DNA from: Shimia abyssi
GTDB lineage: Bacteria; Pseudomonadota; Alphaproteobacteria; Rhodobacterales; Rhodobacteraceae
Length of the DNA: 64,000 nt
Assembly: GCF_003014475.1 (NCBI RefSeq)
Contig: NZ_PYGJ01000003.1
Coordinates: 124,001 to 188,000 of the forward strand
Reading direction: 5' to 3'
Part shown: positions 18,044-27,636 of the stretch, piece after piece
How the letters are laid out: each line of letters begins with the position of its first letter
Numbering within the stretch: position 1 is the stretch's first letter
Position numbers and translations under genes: made by a program
The notes under the pieces: model-generated
Told to the model about the DNA's origin: nothing
The model's database searches: none
The model's input: the letters and a program-made list of their open reading frames with translations, nothing else

Positions 18044-18050
18044 GTGCGGA

Positions 18051-18683
18051 CTAAAGCGCGCCGGTTCTGGCGATTTCGACAATGGATGTGAGAACCGCAT
18101 CAGCCGCGACAGAGGCGAGTATCATGCCCATGACACGGCTGATGATCGCGGCACCTGAATGACCAATCAGGCGAATAATCGGATCGGCCAGCAGCATGAA
18201 GACACAGGCCACCGCAAGGACAGAGCCCATGATCGCAGCGGTGATGGCCTGATCAAGGATTGCCACCTCGTTGTTGTCGGTCAGCATTACGATGGCCAGC
18301 ATCGCACCGGGCGAGGCTAGTGACGGCACGGCAAGGGGGAAGATGGCGGGTAAGGGCTTGTCGCCTTGTTTTTCGGCAGTGTCTGTCGCGTGGAGATCGG
18401 TTTCGGATTTCGCTTCGCCAAAGATCATGGTGAGAGCAAACAGGAACAGGATGATGCCACCTGCGACCTGAAAGGACAGCAGGCTAATGCCGAGCGCGTC
18501 GATCAAGATCTGCCCAAGTACGAGGAAAAACAAAAGAATACAGGCGCTGACGATGCTGGCCATAAACGCTGCGTTGCGTCGTTGGGTGGCCGTCATAGCA
18601 GCGGTCACGGCGATAAATACGGGGATTGTTCCAATTGGGTCGATCACGACCCACAGGGTGACAAAGCGGTCCAAAATATCCAT
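18051..18683 (-). CDS. MarC-family integral membrane protein
   Basis: The 210-residue protein has six hydrophobic helices and the MarC/UPF0056 pattern. The start DRFVTLWVVIDPIGTIPVF places the conserved Asp-Pro-Ile-Gly-Thr-Pro loop in helix 1, and AIFPLAVPSLASPGAMLAIV near 113 is the repeat-like second loop. The function of MarC proteins is unsettled; small-molecule transport is assumed. It converges on the dehalogenase gene, with 7 bases between the stop codons. No functional link is implied. Confidence 0.85.
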   Translation of the reverse strand: MDILDRFVTLWVVIDPIGTIPVFIAVTAAMTATQRRNAAFMASIVSACILLFFLVLGQILIDALGISLLSFQVAGGIILFLFALTMIFGEAKSETDLHATDTAEKQGDKPLPAIFPLAVPSLASPGAMLAIVMLTDNNEVAILDQAITAAIMGSVLAVACVFMLLADPIIRLIGHSGAAIISRVMGMILASVAADAVLTSIVEIARTGAL

Positions 18684-18745
18684 TGCCCCACTCGATCACG
18701 GTTTGCTATCGCTGTCATCTGTTTAGTTTGCGCGCGATCTTTGAT

Positions 18746-19903
18746 CTACAGGGCAATCTTCGCGGAGACGGCTTGTGCGATAATGCGTTCTTCGTCTGTT
18801 GGGATGACATGGGCGGCAAGCCGGCTTGCGTGGGTCGTAATGCGCGCTTCGGAGATATTGTTGGCGTCTGTGTCCAGTTGCGCGCCGAGCCATGCGCAAC
18901 CGTCGACGATGCGCGCGCGGATCTTGGCGCTGTTTTCGCCAATGCCGCCAGTAAAGACCAAAGCATCGAGTCCGCCCATCGTGGCCGCAAGTGCGCCGAT
19001 TTTCTTGCAGGCCTGATAGACAAAGAGGTCAACAGCCTCGGCCGCGGCGGGGGCATCGGATGCGAGCAGATCGCGCATGTCCGAGCTGATGCCGGAGACC
19101 CCCATGAGGCCAGAATTGCGGCTAAGCATGTCTTCGACCTCGGCCACGGACATGCCAAGATCGCGGAGCATGTAAAAAATCACGCCCGGGTCAAGTTCGC
19201 CACAGCGACGGCCCATGACAAGACCATCTAGCGCGGTGAAACCCATGGTGGTTGCGGTGCTTTGACGGTTTTTAAGCGCACACATGGAGGCGCCATTGCC
19301 TAAATGGGCGATTATGACACGCCCATCAGGGTTATCGAGGTGATTTTCGAGCTGCGTTGAGACGTAGTGATAGCTGAGGCCGTGAAATCCATAGCGCAGC
19401 ACGCCACCGTCAGTGAGGCTTTGCGGGATGGCAAAGAGCTGGGCAAGGCGGGATTGGGTGCGGTGAAATGCTGTGTCGAAACAGGCGATCTGGGGAATGT
19501 TGGGCCAGCCACGCGCGACGGCATGGATGCCCGCGAGGTTGTGGGGCTGATGGCCGGGAGCGAGCGGGGCAAGGGCCTCAAGGCGGGGTATGATGTCAGG
19601 CGTGACGTGGGTGGGGCCGGTGAAGTCTTGCCCGCCATGTACAACCCGGTGCCCGGCGGCCACGATGGTATGTGTGGGAAAGCTCGCGCTTAGGTGTTGT
19701 GTCAGCCAGTCGAGGATGTCGCCATGGGTGGCGTCTGCGGAGACGGGCAGGGATTGGGTTGCGCCATCGGCAGAGTGGGCGGGGCCAAGGCCGATGCGGT
19801 CAATCTGGCCCTGAGTGATGCGCGGGAGGTCGGGGCCGGTGCCATATAGCGCGTATTTGATCGAGGAACTGCCAGCGTTCAGCACAAGGAGAGCGTTGCT
19901 CAC
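18746..19903 (-). CDS. ackA: Acetate kinase
   Basis: The 385-residue enzyme interconverts acetyl phosphate plus ADP with acetate plus ATP. It shows the ASKHA-fold signatures: VLNAGSSSIKYALY at the N-terminus, ACFDTAFH near 145 with the catalytic Asp, HLGNGASMCA near 205, MGFTALDGLVMGRRCGELDPG near 225 and FTGGIGENSAKIR near 320. Its start overlaps the stop of the upstream phosphate acyltransferase gene by 4 bases, so the pair forms one translational unit. In Roseobacters such pairs handle acetyl phosphate from sulfonate (Xsc) or overflow metabolism. Confidence 0.95.
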   Translation of the reverse strand: MSNALLVLNAGSSSIKYALYGTGPDLPRITQGQIDRIGLGPAHSADGATQSLPVSADATHGDILDWLTQHLSASFPTHTIVAAGHRVVHGGQDFTGPTHVTPDIIPRLEALAPLAPGHQPHNLAGIHAVARGWPNIPQIACFDTAFHRTQSRLAQLFAIPQSLTDGGVLRYGFHGLSYHYVSTQLENHLDNPDGRVIIAHLGNGASMCALKNRQSTATTMGFTALDGLVMGRRCGELDPGVIFYMLRDLGMSVAEVEDMLSRNSGLMGVSGISSDMRDLLASDAPAAAEAVDLFVYQACKKIGALAATMGGLDALVFTGGIGENSAKIRARIVDGCAWLGAQLDTDANNISEARITTHASRLAAHVIPTDEERIIAQAVSAKIAL

Positions 19904-20841
19904 ATCAGGTCCTTTCCGAGACGTTCGTGTACGAGGAGCTGGGCGAGAGCGGCTGAGACGAGACGTGACAGTGTACCGTCAGCGCGGCTGGTGAGCATGA
20001 TGGGCACGCGTGCGCCCAGCACCAGACCGGCAGAGGACGCGCCAGCGAGATACATCAGCTGCTTGGCGATCATGTTTCCGGCCTCAAGATCAGGAGCGAT
20101 CAGGATGTCAGCGTCGCCTGCAACATCCGATTTGATGCCTTTGGCCTCGGCGGCTTTTTTGGACACGGCGTTGTCAAAGGCGAGGGGGCCGTCGAGCAAG
20201 CCACCGGTGATTTGGCCACGATCTGCCATCTTGCACAGGGCTGCGGCCTCGACCGTGGAGGGGATTTTGGGGTAGATGGTTTCAAGCGCCGACAGGATAG
20301 CAACCTTTGGCGCGTCCACCCCAATGGCATGGGCCAATTCGATGGCGTTTTGCACGATGTCGGCCTTGGTCATCAAGTCGGGGAAGATGTTGATAGCCGC
20401 ATCTGAGATCAGGAGCGGTTTGGGGTATCGCGGTACGTCGAGCACAAAGACATGGGTCATGCGGCGTTCGGTGCGCAGCCCGTTGGTTTTGTGAACCACA
20501 GCTGACATGACTTCGTCTGTATGAAGTGCGCCTTTCATCAGCGCTTGGGCGCGGCCTTTGTGCACGAGGCCAACGGCAAGTGCTGCGCTGTCATGTGAAT
20601 GTTGCGAGGGGAGAATTTCGAGCCCATCCAGCGATAGGGCTGCATCTATCGCTGCGGCGTGAATGCGATCTGGTGGGCCGACGAGAATTGGCGTGATCAG
20701 CCCCTTGTCCCGTGCAGCGATGGCGCCGGTCAGCGAGTTGGTGTCGCAAGGATGGACTACAGCCGTGACGATGGGATCAAGTGGGGCGGTCGCCTCGAGC
20801 ATCTTTGGGAAGCTGTTTACGTGCGTATTGGGGTCGTCCAA
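19900..20841 (-). CDS. Phosphate acetyl/butyryltransferase
   Basis: The 313-residue enzyme of the PTA/PTB family exchanges CoA for phosphate on acyl-CoA, supplying acyl phosphate to the kinase encoded next. Family segments are VVHPCDTNSLTGA near the N-terminus, LMKGALHTDEVM near 100, PLLISDAAINIFPDL near 142 and DILIAPDLEAGNMIAKQL near 245. The short length and lack of an N-terminal DRTGG domain are like the C-terminal half of the enoyl-CoA hydratase/Pta fusion proteins and like butyryl transferases. Acetyl-CoA is the likely substrate because of the acetate kinase partner. Confidence 0.9.
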   Translation of the reverse strand: MDDPNTHVNSFPKMLEATAPLDPIVTAVVHPCDTNSLTGAIAARDKGLITPILVGPPDRIHAAAIDAALSLDGLEILPSQHSHDSAALAVGLVHKGRAQALMKGALHTDEVMSAVVHKTNGLRTERRMTHVFVLDVPRYPKPLLISDAAINIFPDLMTKADIVQNAIELAHAIGVDAPKVAILSALETIYPKIPSTVEAAALCKMADRGQITGGLLDGPLAFDNAVSKKAAEAKGIKSDVAGDADILIAPDLEAGNMIAKQLMYLAGASSAGLVLGARVPIMLTSRADGTLSRLVSAALAQLLVHERLGKDLM

Positions 20842-20929
20842 GAGCGGATTCCTTGCGTTGGATAGTGCCGTGCAGCGTTATCCTGACAAGAGAGCGTGTC
20901 AACCGGGTGACATGCCATTGGCCGCGCGA

Positions 20930-21433
20930 TTATTTGAACGGAGCGAAGTTGCCCCAGTCACGTTGGGAAAACAACAGTGGCGATCCAGAGTTCAGCGCAA
21001 CATTGGTGACCTGTCCGACGACAATTGTGTGATCTCCACCGTCATGGGCGGCGTACTGACGGCATTCAAACCGCGCAAGGCAGTCATCCAAGAGCGGAAC
21101 GCCGTTTAGATCCGGCGACCAATTCACCGTTTCAAACCCATCGCTGCGTCGTGCAAATTCGAGCGCGAGATCCTTTTGATCGTCCCGCAGGACGTGGATT
21201 GCAAAATACTGGGCAGCGGCGAAAAACGGGTAGCGCTGCGAATTTTTCGCGGGGCACCAAAGAACAAGTGGCGGATCGAGCGAGATTGACGAGAAAGAAT
21301 TGGCTGTCATGCCAATTGGCCCGGTAGGTGACGGGATCGTCACAATCGTGACGCCGGTTGCAAAACACCCCAGCGCGTCTCTGTAAAGACGCTGGTTGTC
21401 CGCCGTTGGATCAAATTCGGGGGCCATATTCAT
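20930..21433 (-). CDS. Flavin reductase-like (FMN-binding split barrel) protein
   Basis: The 167-residue protein has the flavin reductase fold. RDALGCFATGVTIVTIPSP starts the domain, GMTANSFSSISLDPPLVLWC near 58 is the flavin-binding segment, and FAIHVLRDDQKDLALEFA follows near 92. Conserved residues GDHTIVVGQV near 133 complete it. Such proteins supply reduced FMN/FAD to a two-component oxygenase or form heme/flavin reductases. No oxygenase gene is adjacent, so the partner is elsewhere. An alternative ATG is two codons downstream. Confidence 0.87.
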   Translation of the reverse strand: MNMAPEFDPTADNQRLYRDALGCFATGVTIVTIPSPTGPIGMTANSFSSISLDPPLVLWCPAKNSQRYPFFAAAQYFAIHVLRDDQKDLALEFARRSDGFETVNWSPDLNGVPLLDDCLARFECRQYAAHDGGDHTIVVGQVTNVALNSGSPLLFSQRDWGNFAPFK

Positions 21434-21648
21434 GCGTGTCCTGCGTCTCTTTGCTGCGCCGCGTACCTGTCGATCAAATGCGGTTTATTGGCTCATCTTG
21501 CAAGGGTCTGATGGGCAGCTGACCACAGATTGTGGGCGTTGAGACGCAGAAACCGAGAAGAAAGGGTGTCATTTTGGTGCCCACGATCCCGAATAGTGTG
21601 CTTGGCAGCGTCGTTTGAGGCGACAATTGCGGTCAAGATATTCGGGCG

Positions 21649-22524
21649 TCAGGGGGTAATCAAAGTGACACCGGGGATGCGTTCAATCTGAAACACATCT
21701 TCGTCGTATGCTTCGGTCAATGTGTCGATCAGGTCTTCGGACCAGCCAGGGATATCGAGCTCTTCCTCAAGTTCCTCTTCAAGTGCGAATTTGTCGAGAA
21801 ATGCCGCCACGACGCGGCGCTTTTGCATCTCGGTCATGCCGGGATGGCTGTCAACATAGTCTTTGAAGCGCGACAGACCTTCTTGGGACATGATGTTCTT
21901 TAGAAGGTCGTTTCCACCTTCAAGCACCACGGTCGGGTCAAGACCCGCCATTTCGCGCATGACCTCTTCCCAGATCAGGGGGGTATCCTCGTTGCACCAG
22001 ACCGTTACGGGCGCATTGGGCAGGGTTTGGCGAATGCGCATCACAAGTTCGGACCAGCGTAGCGACAGTGGCACGGTACCACCAGTTAGTTCGTCTAGCG
22101 ATTCCTCGGGCGTGCCGTCCAAAAGAGCCGGCAGGAAAGTGGCGGGGTCGCGGATGGCGAGAAATATTTCGATGTCTTCGCTGTGCAGCAGTTCGACAAG
22201 CTGCTGAAGGCGTTCGCTCGCACGTGGGTAGAACTGGCCTTGGCGGATGGCCTGTTTGGGGACACCAAAGAAGTGGCTGTTGGACAGGACCATGCGATCC
22301 GGTGATCCGCCGCGCGACAGGTCGTCGAGCAACGCTTCTCGGGTGCCCGGCGGCAGCGAGGAATCTTTGGCCTGATTGAGTAGATCGCGCAGGGGGCGGC
22401 GATAAAAACTGGGCGGCGGCACCTCTATCCCACGGGCGCGCAGCATCTCGGTATTTTTTCCGAGGCTTCGGATCAGCCTGTCATCGTCTGTGAACTGTGC
22501 CCCGACATGAAGTGCAACCTGCAT
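21649..22524 (-). CDS. Conserved hypothetical protein (sulfotransferase-like remnant fold possible)
   Basis: The 291-residue soluble protein begins MQVALHVGAQFTDDDRLIRS. The opening strand-loop-helix and the central IEIFLAIRDPATFLPALL segment resemble the PAPS-binding 5' loop and 3' region of sulfotransferases. However, the Gly/Lys/Ser residues of a working PAPS loop are absent, so catalysis is doubtful. An acidic patch (EEELEEELDIPGW) lies near 255. The open frame extends to 22719 and would overlap the divergent ABC permease start; the ATG at 22524 avoids that. Function unknown. Confidence 0.7.
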   Translation of the reverse strand: MQVALHVGAQFTDDDRLIRSLGKNTEMLRARGIEVPPPSFYRRPLRDLLNQAKDSSLPPGTREALLDDLSRGGSPDRMVLSNSHFFGVPKQAIRQGQFYPRASERLQQLVELLHSEDIEIFLAIRDPATFLPALLDGTPEESLDELTGGTVPLSLRWSELVMRIRQTLPNAPVTVWCNEDTPLIWEEVMREMAGLDPTVVLEGGNDLLKNIMSQEGLSRFKDYVDSHPGMTEMQKRRVVAAFLDKFALEEELEEELDIPGWSEDLIDTLTEAYDEDVFQIERIPGVTLITP

Positions 22525-22612
22525 GATTTTCTTGCTATTCCGCTTGTTTTTGATGGGGTCATTATATCTTGGTTTCTGGACAGTGAAACCAGATTCAGGC
22601 AATTGAGATGAC

Positions 22613-24271
22613 ATGAGACAGAATGAGTCCAGTTTGCGCGCGCCTGCGCCTCGCCGCCTGAGCATCAGCCCGTGGTCAATTGGCGCGTTGGTGATCGCAA
22701 CTGTCGTGGTTGCGCCCATTCTGGCGGTGTTCTGGATGGCGTTTCATCCCACCGATAATATCTGGCCGCATCTTTTGTCGACGACATTGCCGCGGTATTT
22801 GCGCAATACCCTAGTGCTGATGATCTCGGTCGGGGTGTTTGCTGCATCGATTGGCGCGGTCACGGCGTGGCTGGTGACCCGGTACCGGTTCCCCGGTTCA
22901 GGCTGGATTCAGTGGGCTTTGTTGTTGCCATTGGCGATCCCTGCCTACGTCGGAGCCTATGCGCTGGTGGATTTTCTGGAATACGCTGGACCTGTGCAGA
23001 CAGGATTGCGCAGTCTGTTTGGATGGCAAACGTCGCGCGATTATTGGTTCCCGGAAATCCGGTCGATGGGGGCAGCGGTGATTGTGCTGTCGGCCGCGCT
23101 GTTCCCTTATGTTTACATTCTGGCGCGCGCGGCCTTTCGCGAACAGTCGGCAGGCGGTGAGGATGTTGCGCGCTCCTTGGGGGCAGGGGCCTTGCAGCGG
23201 TTTTGGCGCGTTGGCCTGCCTATGGCGCGTCCGGCGATTGCAGCAGGCGCAGCCATCGTGATGATGGAAACCGTGAATGATTTTGGCACGGTGGATTATT
23301 TTGCGGTGCAAACGCTGACAACCGGCATTTTCAGCGTTTGGTTGGAAAGCAACAACGCAGGCGGGGCCGCGCAGATTGCGACTGTTGTTTTAGTTTTGGT
23401 GATCTTTCTGGTCACTCTAGAGAAGACCAGCCGCCGAAAAATTCAGTTCTTTAGCCTGACCACCCGACACCGCCCACCAGCGCGTGTGCAATTACACGGG
23501 GTCTGGGCATGGTGCGCGACGCTGGCTTGCGTGGTCCCATTTGGCGTGGGGTTCGTGTTGCCGATCAGCGTGATCCTCAGCCATGCTGTCGATAATGTGC
23601 CTAGCTGGAGCGATCCTGCCTTGATCCGCGCATTGTGGAACACGGTACGGGTTGGCGGCATGGCGGCCGTGGTCACGGTGCTGGCGGGTGTGTTTCTGGT
23701 CTATGGCGTGCGATTGTCTGGGCGGGTGTTGCCACGGCTGTTGCTGCCGTTAACGACAATCGGATACGCGGCGCCGGGTGCCGTTCTGGCGGTAGGGATA
23801 TTGATCCCATTGGCCGTGTTGGACCATCGACTGGCCGACGCCATTGAGGCCGTGACCGGTGGGCGGGCTGCGTTGATTTTGACCGGGTCAAGTTTCGCGT
23901 TGGTGCTGGCGTATTGCGTACGGTTCTTTGCCATAGCGCAGGGTGCGGCGGACGGTGCAATGGGGCGGGTTTCACCCAGCCTTGGCATGGCTGCTCGGTC
24001 GCTCGGGCGGAGCAAGGGGCAAGTGTTGCTGGAAATTTACTATCCGATGATCCGGACTACCATCGGCTCAGCGTTGTTGCTGGTGTTTGTTGATTGCGTC
24101 AAGGAACTGCCCGCGACAATGCTGTTACGACCGTTTAATTTCGATACACTTGCCACCCGCGTCCATGACCAGGCAAGCTTGGAGAACCTGGGAGATGCAA
24201 GCCCTGGCGCGGTTATGATCGTGCTGGTTGGTCTGGTTGCAGTGGGGTTGTTGGCGCGCGCGAACCAGTAA
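22613..24271 (+). CDS. Fe(III)-type ABC transporter permease (FbpB-like)
   Basis: The 552-residue protein contains two binding-protein-dependent permease domains in tandem, with about 12 transmembrane helices. The first EAA-type loop is EQSAGGEDVARSLGAGALQRF near residue 180 and the second is GMAARSLGRSKGQVL near 460. The fused arrangement is typical of ferric-iron and thiamine/putative spermidine importers (AfuB/FbpB). No binding-protein or ATPase gene lies beside it, so it must rely on partners elsewhere. A TGG-rich C-terminus and no downstream gene before the tRNA suggest a monocistronic unit. Confidence 0.88.
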   Translation: MRQNESSLRAPAPRRLSISPWSIGALVIATVVVAPILAVFWMAFHPTDNIWPHLLSTTLPRYLRNTLVLMISVGVFAASIGAVTAWLVTRYRFPGSGWIQWALLLPLAIPAYVGAYALVDFLEYAGPVQTGLRSLFGWQTSRDYWFPEIRSMGAAVIVLSAALFPYVYILARAAFREQSAGGEDVARSLGAGALQRFWRVGLPMARPAIAAGAAIVMMETVNDFGTVDYFAVQTLTTGIFSVWLESNNAGGAAQIATVVLVLVIFLVTLEKTSRRKIQFFSLTTRHRPPARVQLHGVWAWCATLACVVPFGVGFVLPISVILSHAVDNVPSWSDPALIRALWNTVRVGGMAAVVTVLAGVFLVYGVRLSGRVLPRLLLPLTTIGYAAPGAVLAVGILIPLAVLDHRLADAIEAVTGGRAALILTGSSFALVLAYCVRFFAIAQGAADGAMGRVSPSLGMAARSLGRSKGQVLLEIYYPMIRTTIGSALLLVFVDCVKELPATMLLRPFNFDTLATRVHDQASLENLGDASPGAVMIVLVGLVAVGLLARANQ

Positions 24272-24445
24272 GTTTCAGGCGCGCCATGTTGTTGCGCGTG
24301 AATTAAAAAAGAATGTAAGTTTTGCGCAGAAATTGGTTTGCAACCGGAACAATGAGTGAGTAATAAACCCACGTCGCCGGTTCGGATTCGCAGTGTAACA
24401 CTCTGAAGTGACCTAGCCGCGAAAATGATGCTGTCAAGGCGTCGT

Positions 24446-24521
24446 GCCCCTATAGCTCAGCTGGTAGAGCAACTGATTTGTAATCAGTAGGTCCGCGGTT
24501 CGAGTCCGTGTGGGGGCACCA
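24446..24521 (+). tRNA. tRNA-Thr (anticodon TGT)
   Basis: The 76-base cloverleaf includes the encoded CCA. The acceptor stem GCCCCTA pairs with TGGGGGC, the D arm is AGCTCAGCTGGTAGAGC, and the anticodon stem CTGAT/ATCAG has loop TTTGTAA giving TGT. The T arm GCGG-TTCGAGT-CCGT matches the consensus TTCGA. Its 3' end is the inferred integration site of the island that begins with the integrase 165 bases downstream. Confidence 0.97.
24500..24521 (+). other. Inferred attL: 3' end of tRNA-Thr
   Basis: P4-type integrases commonly use the 3' end of a tRNA. The segment from the T loop to CCA (ending GTGTGGGGGCACCA) is the likely crossover region because an integrase pseudogene reading away from the tRNA follows at once. 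A degenerate second copy is near 34897-34920. Confidence 0.45.
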
Positions 24522-24621
24522 TTTTCTCAATCATCGAAGTCCAGTGACATCCGATTTAGCCTTGTTTATAAGGCTCTTGTCGAGATCGTTCGTCCAATCC
24601 GGTTCTACTGCATCCGGCTGC

Positions 24622-24684
24622 GTACCCCCAAATTGGGGGTATATTTGGGGGTACGATGAAATTTCGAAAATGAGCGTACCCCCA
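24622..24684. repeat. Four copies of TGGGGGTA(C) in both orientations upstream of the integrase
   Basis: The motif lies at 24634 and 24646 on the + strand and as GTACCCCCA at 24622 and 24676. Clustering in 63 bases directly before the integrase start suggests arm-type binding sites or an operator of the integrase. Two further copies are at the other inferred island end (34823 and 34835). Confidence 0.5.
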
Positions 24685-24686
24685 GA

Positions 24687-25874
24687 ATGCCTCTTAGCGA
24701 CATAAAGATTCGAAACCTCAAACGAAAAGAAAGACCGTACAAGGTGAGTGACTCTGAAGGTTTGTTCATTCTAGTAAAAGTGAGCGGATCGAAGTCGTGG
24801 CGCTTCAAGTACCGGATCGACGGCAAGGAAAAACTGCTGGTGATTGGTGCCTAGCCCTCTGTCAGCCTATCTCAAGCCCGACAAGCCCGTGATGCAGCCA
24901 AGGCGCAGCTTGCTAAGGGCATTGATCCAAACGCGGTCAAACAGGAAAACAAACAAATCAGAATGGAGGCACTTGGGCAGACATTCGAAAAAATTGGAGA
25001 AATGTTTCTGGAGAAACAGCGCAAAGAGGGCAGAACGAAAGCCACGCTCGACAAGACGTCTTACCACCTCAAACTCGCAAGCCGCGACTTTGGACGTTGT
25101 CCCATTACAGAGATCACCGCTCCTATGATTTTGAAGACGCTTCGCAAAGTTGAGGCCAAGGGAAACTACGAAACAGCCCACCGCCTGCGCGCTCGCATTG
25201 GTTCTGTCTTTCGCTACGCGGTCGCTAGCGGCATTGCTGAAACTGATCCGACCTATGCCTTACGTGATGCGCTGATCCGCCCTACCCGCGTCCACCGGGC
25301 CGCAATCACTGATCCAAAGGCGCTGGGTACGTTGATGAACGAGATCGACAGTTTTGAAGGACAGGCGACTACACGAATTGCACTCAAGCTATTGGCGATG
25401 CTTGCCCAGCGCCCCGGCGAGATACGCCATGCGATGTGGCCTGAAATCGACTTTGCTAACAGAGTTTGGACCATCCCCGCCGAAAAGATGAAAATGAGAC
25501 GCGATCACGTTGTACCGCTGCCTACGCAAGCGATTGAGTTGCTGGACGAGTTGCGCCGCATGAATGGGAATGGTGACTATCTGTTCCCGTCTTTGCGCAC
25601 ATGGAAACGCCCGATGTCAGAGAACACCTTGAACGCCGCATTGCGCCGATTGGGTTATTCTGGTACTGAAATGACCGCCCACGGGTTTCGCGCCTCATTC
25701 TCAACATTGGCCAACGAAAGCGGCCTTTGGCACCCAGACGCGATTGAACGTGCCCTGGCGCACGTTGATAAGAATGAAGTGCGGCGCGCATACGCTCGGG
25801 GCGATCATTGGGATGAACGGGTGAGGCTTGTTGATTGGTGGGCTGGATATTTGGACGAATTGAAGGCAAGCTAA
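24687..25874 (+). pseudogene. P4-type tyrosine integrase with in-frame amber codon
   Basis: The frame reads MPLSDIKIRNLKRKERPYKV and continues as a DUF4102 N-terminal arm-binding domain for 55 codons. A TAG at 24852-24854 then stands where the family has Tyr in the ...GAYPSVSLxQAR segment (GCC TAG CCC TCT GTC here). The same frame continues without interruption to 25874 and keeps all catalytic residues: Arg in QRPGEIRHAMW, HGFRASF, His in LAHVDKNEV and the nucleophile in VRRAYAR. One base change thus separates the arm-binding domain from the catalytic domain. The next in-frame ATG is at 24963 and would give a 303-residue truncated product. The gene is probably inactive, so the island may be fixed. 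Confidence 0.85.
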
Positions 25875-25902
25875 GTCCAGAGAAGTACGATGACGGCGAA
25901 TA

Positions 25903-26820
25903 ATGACCCCATCAGATCAAATTGATCGGAAGACACATTCGGAGCGGCTACTCAAAGAAAAGCTGGGCAATTTACCCGATTGGAAAATTCCCATAGTCAT
26001 CAAAACCGTTGGCCCGTTTGAACCGGAGAATTTCGAGGTCATATTCAGGCGTAGAAACGAAGTTGTTGAAGCGTGCCGACAAAAACTAGCTGACTATACC
26101 GATCAGCAATTTATTGAGCTGGTTTCAAGTGATCCGCTTGCTCCAAACACGATTGAGGAAGATTGGAAGCGGTTCAAAGAATCTCAAATCATTAAAATGA
26201 CTCATGCTGATCCGGCTTGGTATGCTGGTGGTTTCGGGCACCCCGACTATATCGCCGACTTCGAATATTGGTCTCAATCGCCCTTCTACACGAATCATGA
26301 AGCTCTGCTTCTTTCGCTCGGCGTTGAACCCAAACATTTCACTGAACTACAGCTCGACAAAATGCGAGATAGAGCTAACAAAGGCATCGATTTATGGCCA
26401 TCACTGCAGTTCATGCTTCGTCGGCGTGAGCAGTTTGATCGTCAATTCCCCAGAAGAATCAAAAATGGCCGGATCAATCCAAAGGATTTGTTCGCATGGT
26501 TTGATTTAATCGGATTGGACGTACCAACGGCGTTCACGTCGAAGTATGTCCAACCCGTCAAGGATCAACATGGCGATCCAGTAGAGCCACTAGCGAAGAA
26601 GCCGCATAAACGGGAGCTGGATACGATCGTGCAACTGTTCACTGTTATGGCCATTGAGTACTACGGCTACCGTCCTAGCGACGCTCGCAGTCCTACACCC
26701 AAGGAAATTGTCGATGCAGCGGCCAAGATCGGCATTAGCATAGGCGATGACACCGTACGCAAATACCTTCGATTGGGAGCTAGCTTCATTCCTGAAGACT
26801 GGGAGCCTGACGAAAGTTAA
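25903..26820 (+). CDS. Island hypothetical protein with C-terminal HTH-like segment
   Basis: The 305-residue hydrophilic protein follows the integrase pseudogene by 28 bases. The middle part (about residues 100-190) is aromatic-rich (FEYWSQSPFYTNHEALLLSLG). The C-terminus (about 262-300, SPTPKEIVDAAAKIGISIGDDTVRKYL) looks like a helix-turn-helix DNA-reading segment. I do not recognise a named family. The position suggests a role in island maintenance or excision control. The sequence is unlike backbone genes in having more AT-rich codons. Confidence 0.65.
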   Translation: MTPSDQIDRKTHSERLLKEKLGNLPDWKIPIVIKTVGPFEPENFEVIFRRRNEVVEACRQKLADYTDQQFIELVSSDPLAPNTIEEDWKRFKESQIIKMTHADPAWYAGGFGHPDYIADFEYWSQSPFYTNHEALLLSLGVEPKHFTELQLDKMRDRANKGIDLWPSLQFMLRRREQFDRQFPRRIKNGRINPKDLFAWFDLIGLDVPTAFTSKYVQPVKDQHGDPVEPLAKKPHKRELDTIVQLFTVMAIEYYGYRPSDARSPTPKEIVDAAAKIGISIGDDTVRKYLRLGASFIPEDWEPDES

Positions 26821-26959
26821 TCGGTTAACGATCAAATTCGATTTAATCCTGCTAAAACAACGGAGAGTGTTGTTGGGTTAGCAGTTCTGTCAATCCCGTA
26901 CACAGAGGAAACGTTGATGCAGGTTTTGTTCAATCTTCACAAAACGAGGTTGAACACCA

Positions 26960-27166
26960 ATGCACTCTACTACATTCCCAAAAACGGGTTTTGTGCGCCT
27001 TGCACAAATTCTTGCGCCGCACGGCCCAATCCCCGTTTCCAAGTCCACATGGTGGGCAGGCGTTAAAGAAGGCCGTTTTCCGCAACCCCAGAAACTCGGT
27101 CCTCGCACAACAGTCTGGAAGGTCGCTGACATCCGCGCCTTGTTCGAGGGTGATCAAGATGGCTAA
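26960..27166 (+). CDS. AlpA-like phage/island regulatory protein
   Basis: This 68-residue protein has a winged-helix excisionase/AlpA pattern: GFVRLAQILAPHGPIPVSKSTWW is the first helix-turn-helix, and GRFPQPQKLGPRTTVWKVADIRAL carries the typical FPxPxKLGxRTxxW motif. AlpA-type proteins activate integrase transcription or act as excisionases of genomic islands. The next gene overlaps it by 8 bases. Confidence 0.82.
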   Translation: MHSTTFPKTGFVRLAQILAPHGPIPVSKSTWWAGVKEGRFPQPQKLGPRTTVWKVADIRALFEGDQDG

Positions 27167-27584
27167 ACGCGTGAACCCAATGGCCGTGAAAACTAACACC
27201 ACGTATGACGTCTTTGAAGCGGCGCGTGAATTGAACGTCACCCCTGCCACAATTCGCAATTGGATCAAGGACGGCATGGAGGCCATGACGTCATCTAAGC
27301 CGTACCTGATCTTGGGTTCGGCAATCCGCGAATATCTCCGCTCAAAAAAAGCCGCTGCACGTCGCCCCTTGAAAGACGAGCAGTTGTTCTGCCCGTCCTG
27401 CCGCACTGGGCGCAAACCTGTTGGAATGAAGGTCACATTGTCTGCAGTCTCGCCAAAAACAGACATCCTAAAAGGTGTTTGCCAGCGCTGCGACGGCACC
27501 GCCACGCGAATGATCTCGCACGAACAGCACCAAACATTCGCGTCAATATTCCGGATCAGCGCAGAGCCAAACAGCAAAGACTAA
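27159..27584 (+). CDS. HTH and zinc-ribbon protein of the island
   Basis: The 141-residue protein has a MerR-like helix-turn-helix (TYDVFEAARELNVTPATIRNWI, residues about 14-35) that recognises DNA. A zinc-ribbon pair follows: FCPSC near residue 75 and CQRC near residue 109. The ATG at 27159 was chosen because upstream in-frame codons lie inside the AlpA-like gene. The overlap with that gene indicates coupling. Function is probably transcriptional or recombination control together with the downstream recombinase. Confidence 0.7.
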   Translation: MAKRVNPMAVKTNTTYDVFEAARELNVTPATIRNWIKDGMEAMTSSKPYLILGSAIREYLRSKKAAARRPLKDEQLFCPSCRTGRKPVGMKVTLSAVSPKTDILKGVCQRCDGTATRMISHEQHQTFASIFRISAEPNSKD

Positions 27585-27636
27585 CTGATACCATCACACC
27601 TCCCCTAAACTGACACTTCCCTAAAGGACAAAACTG

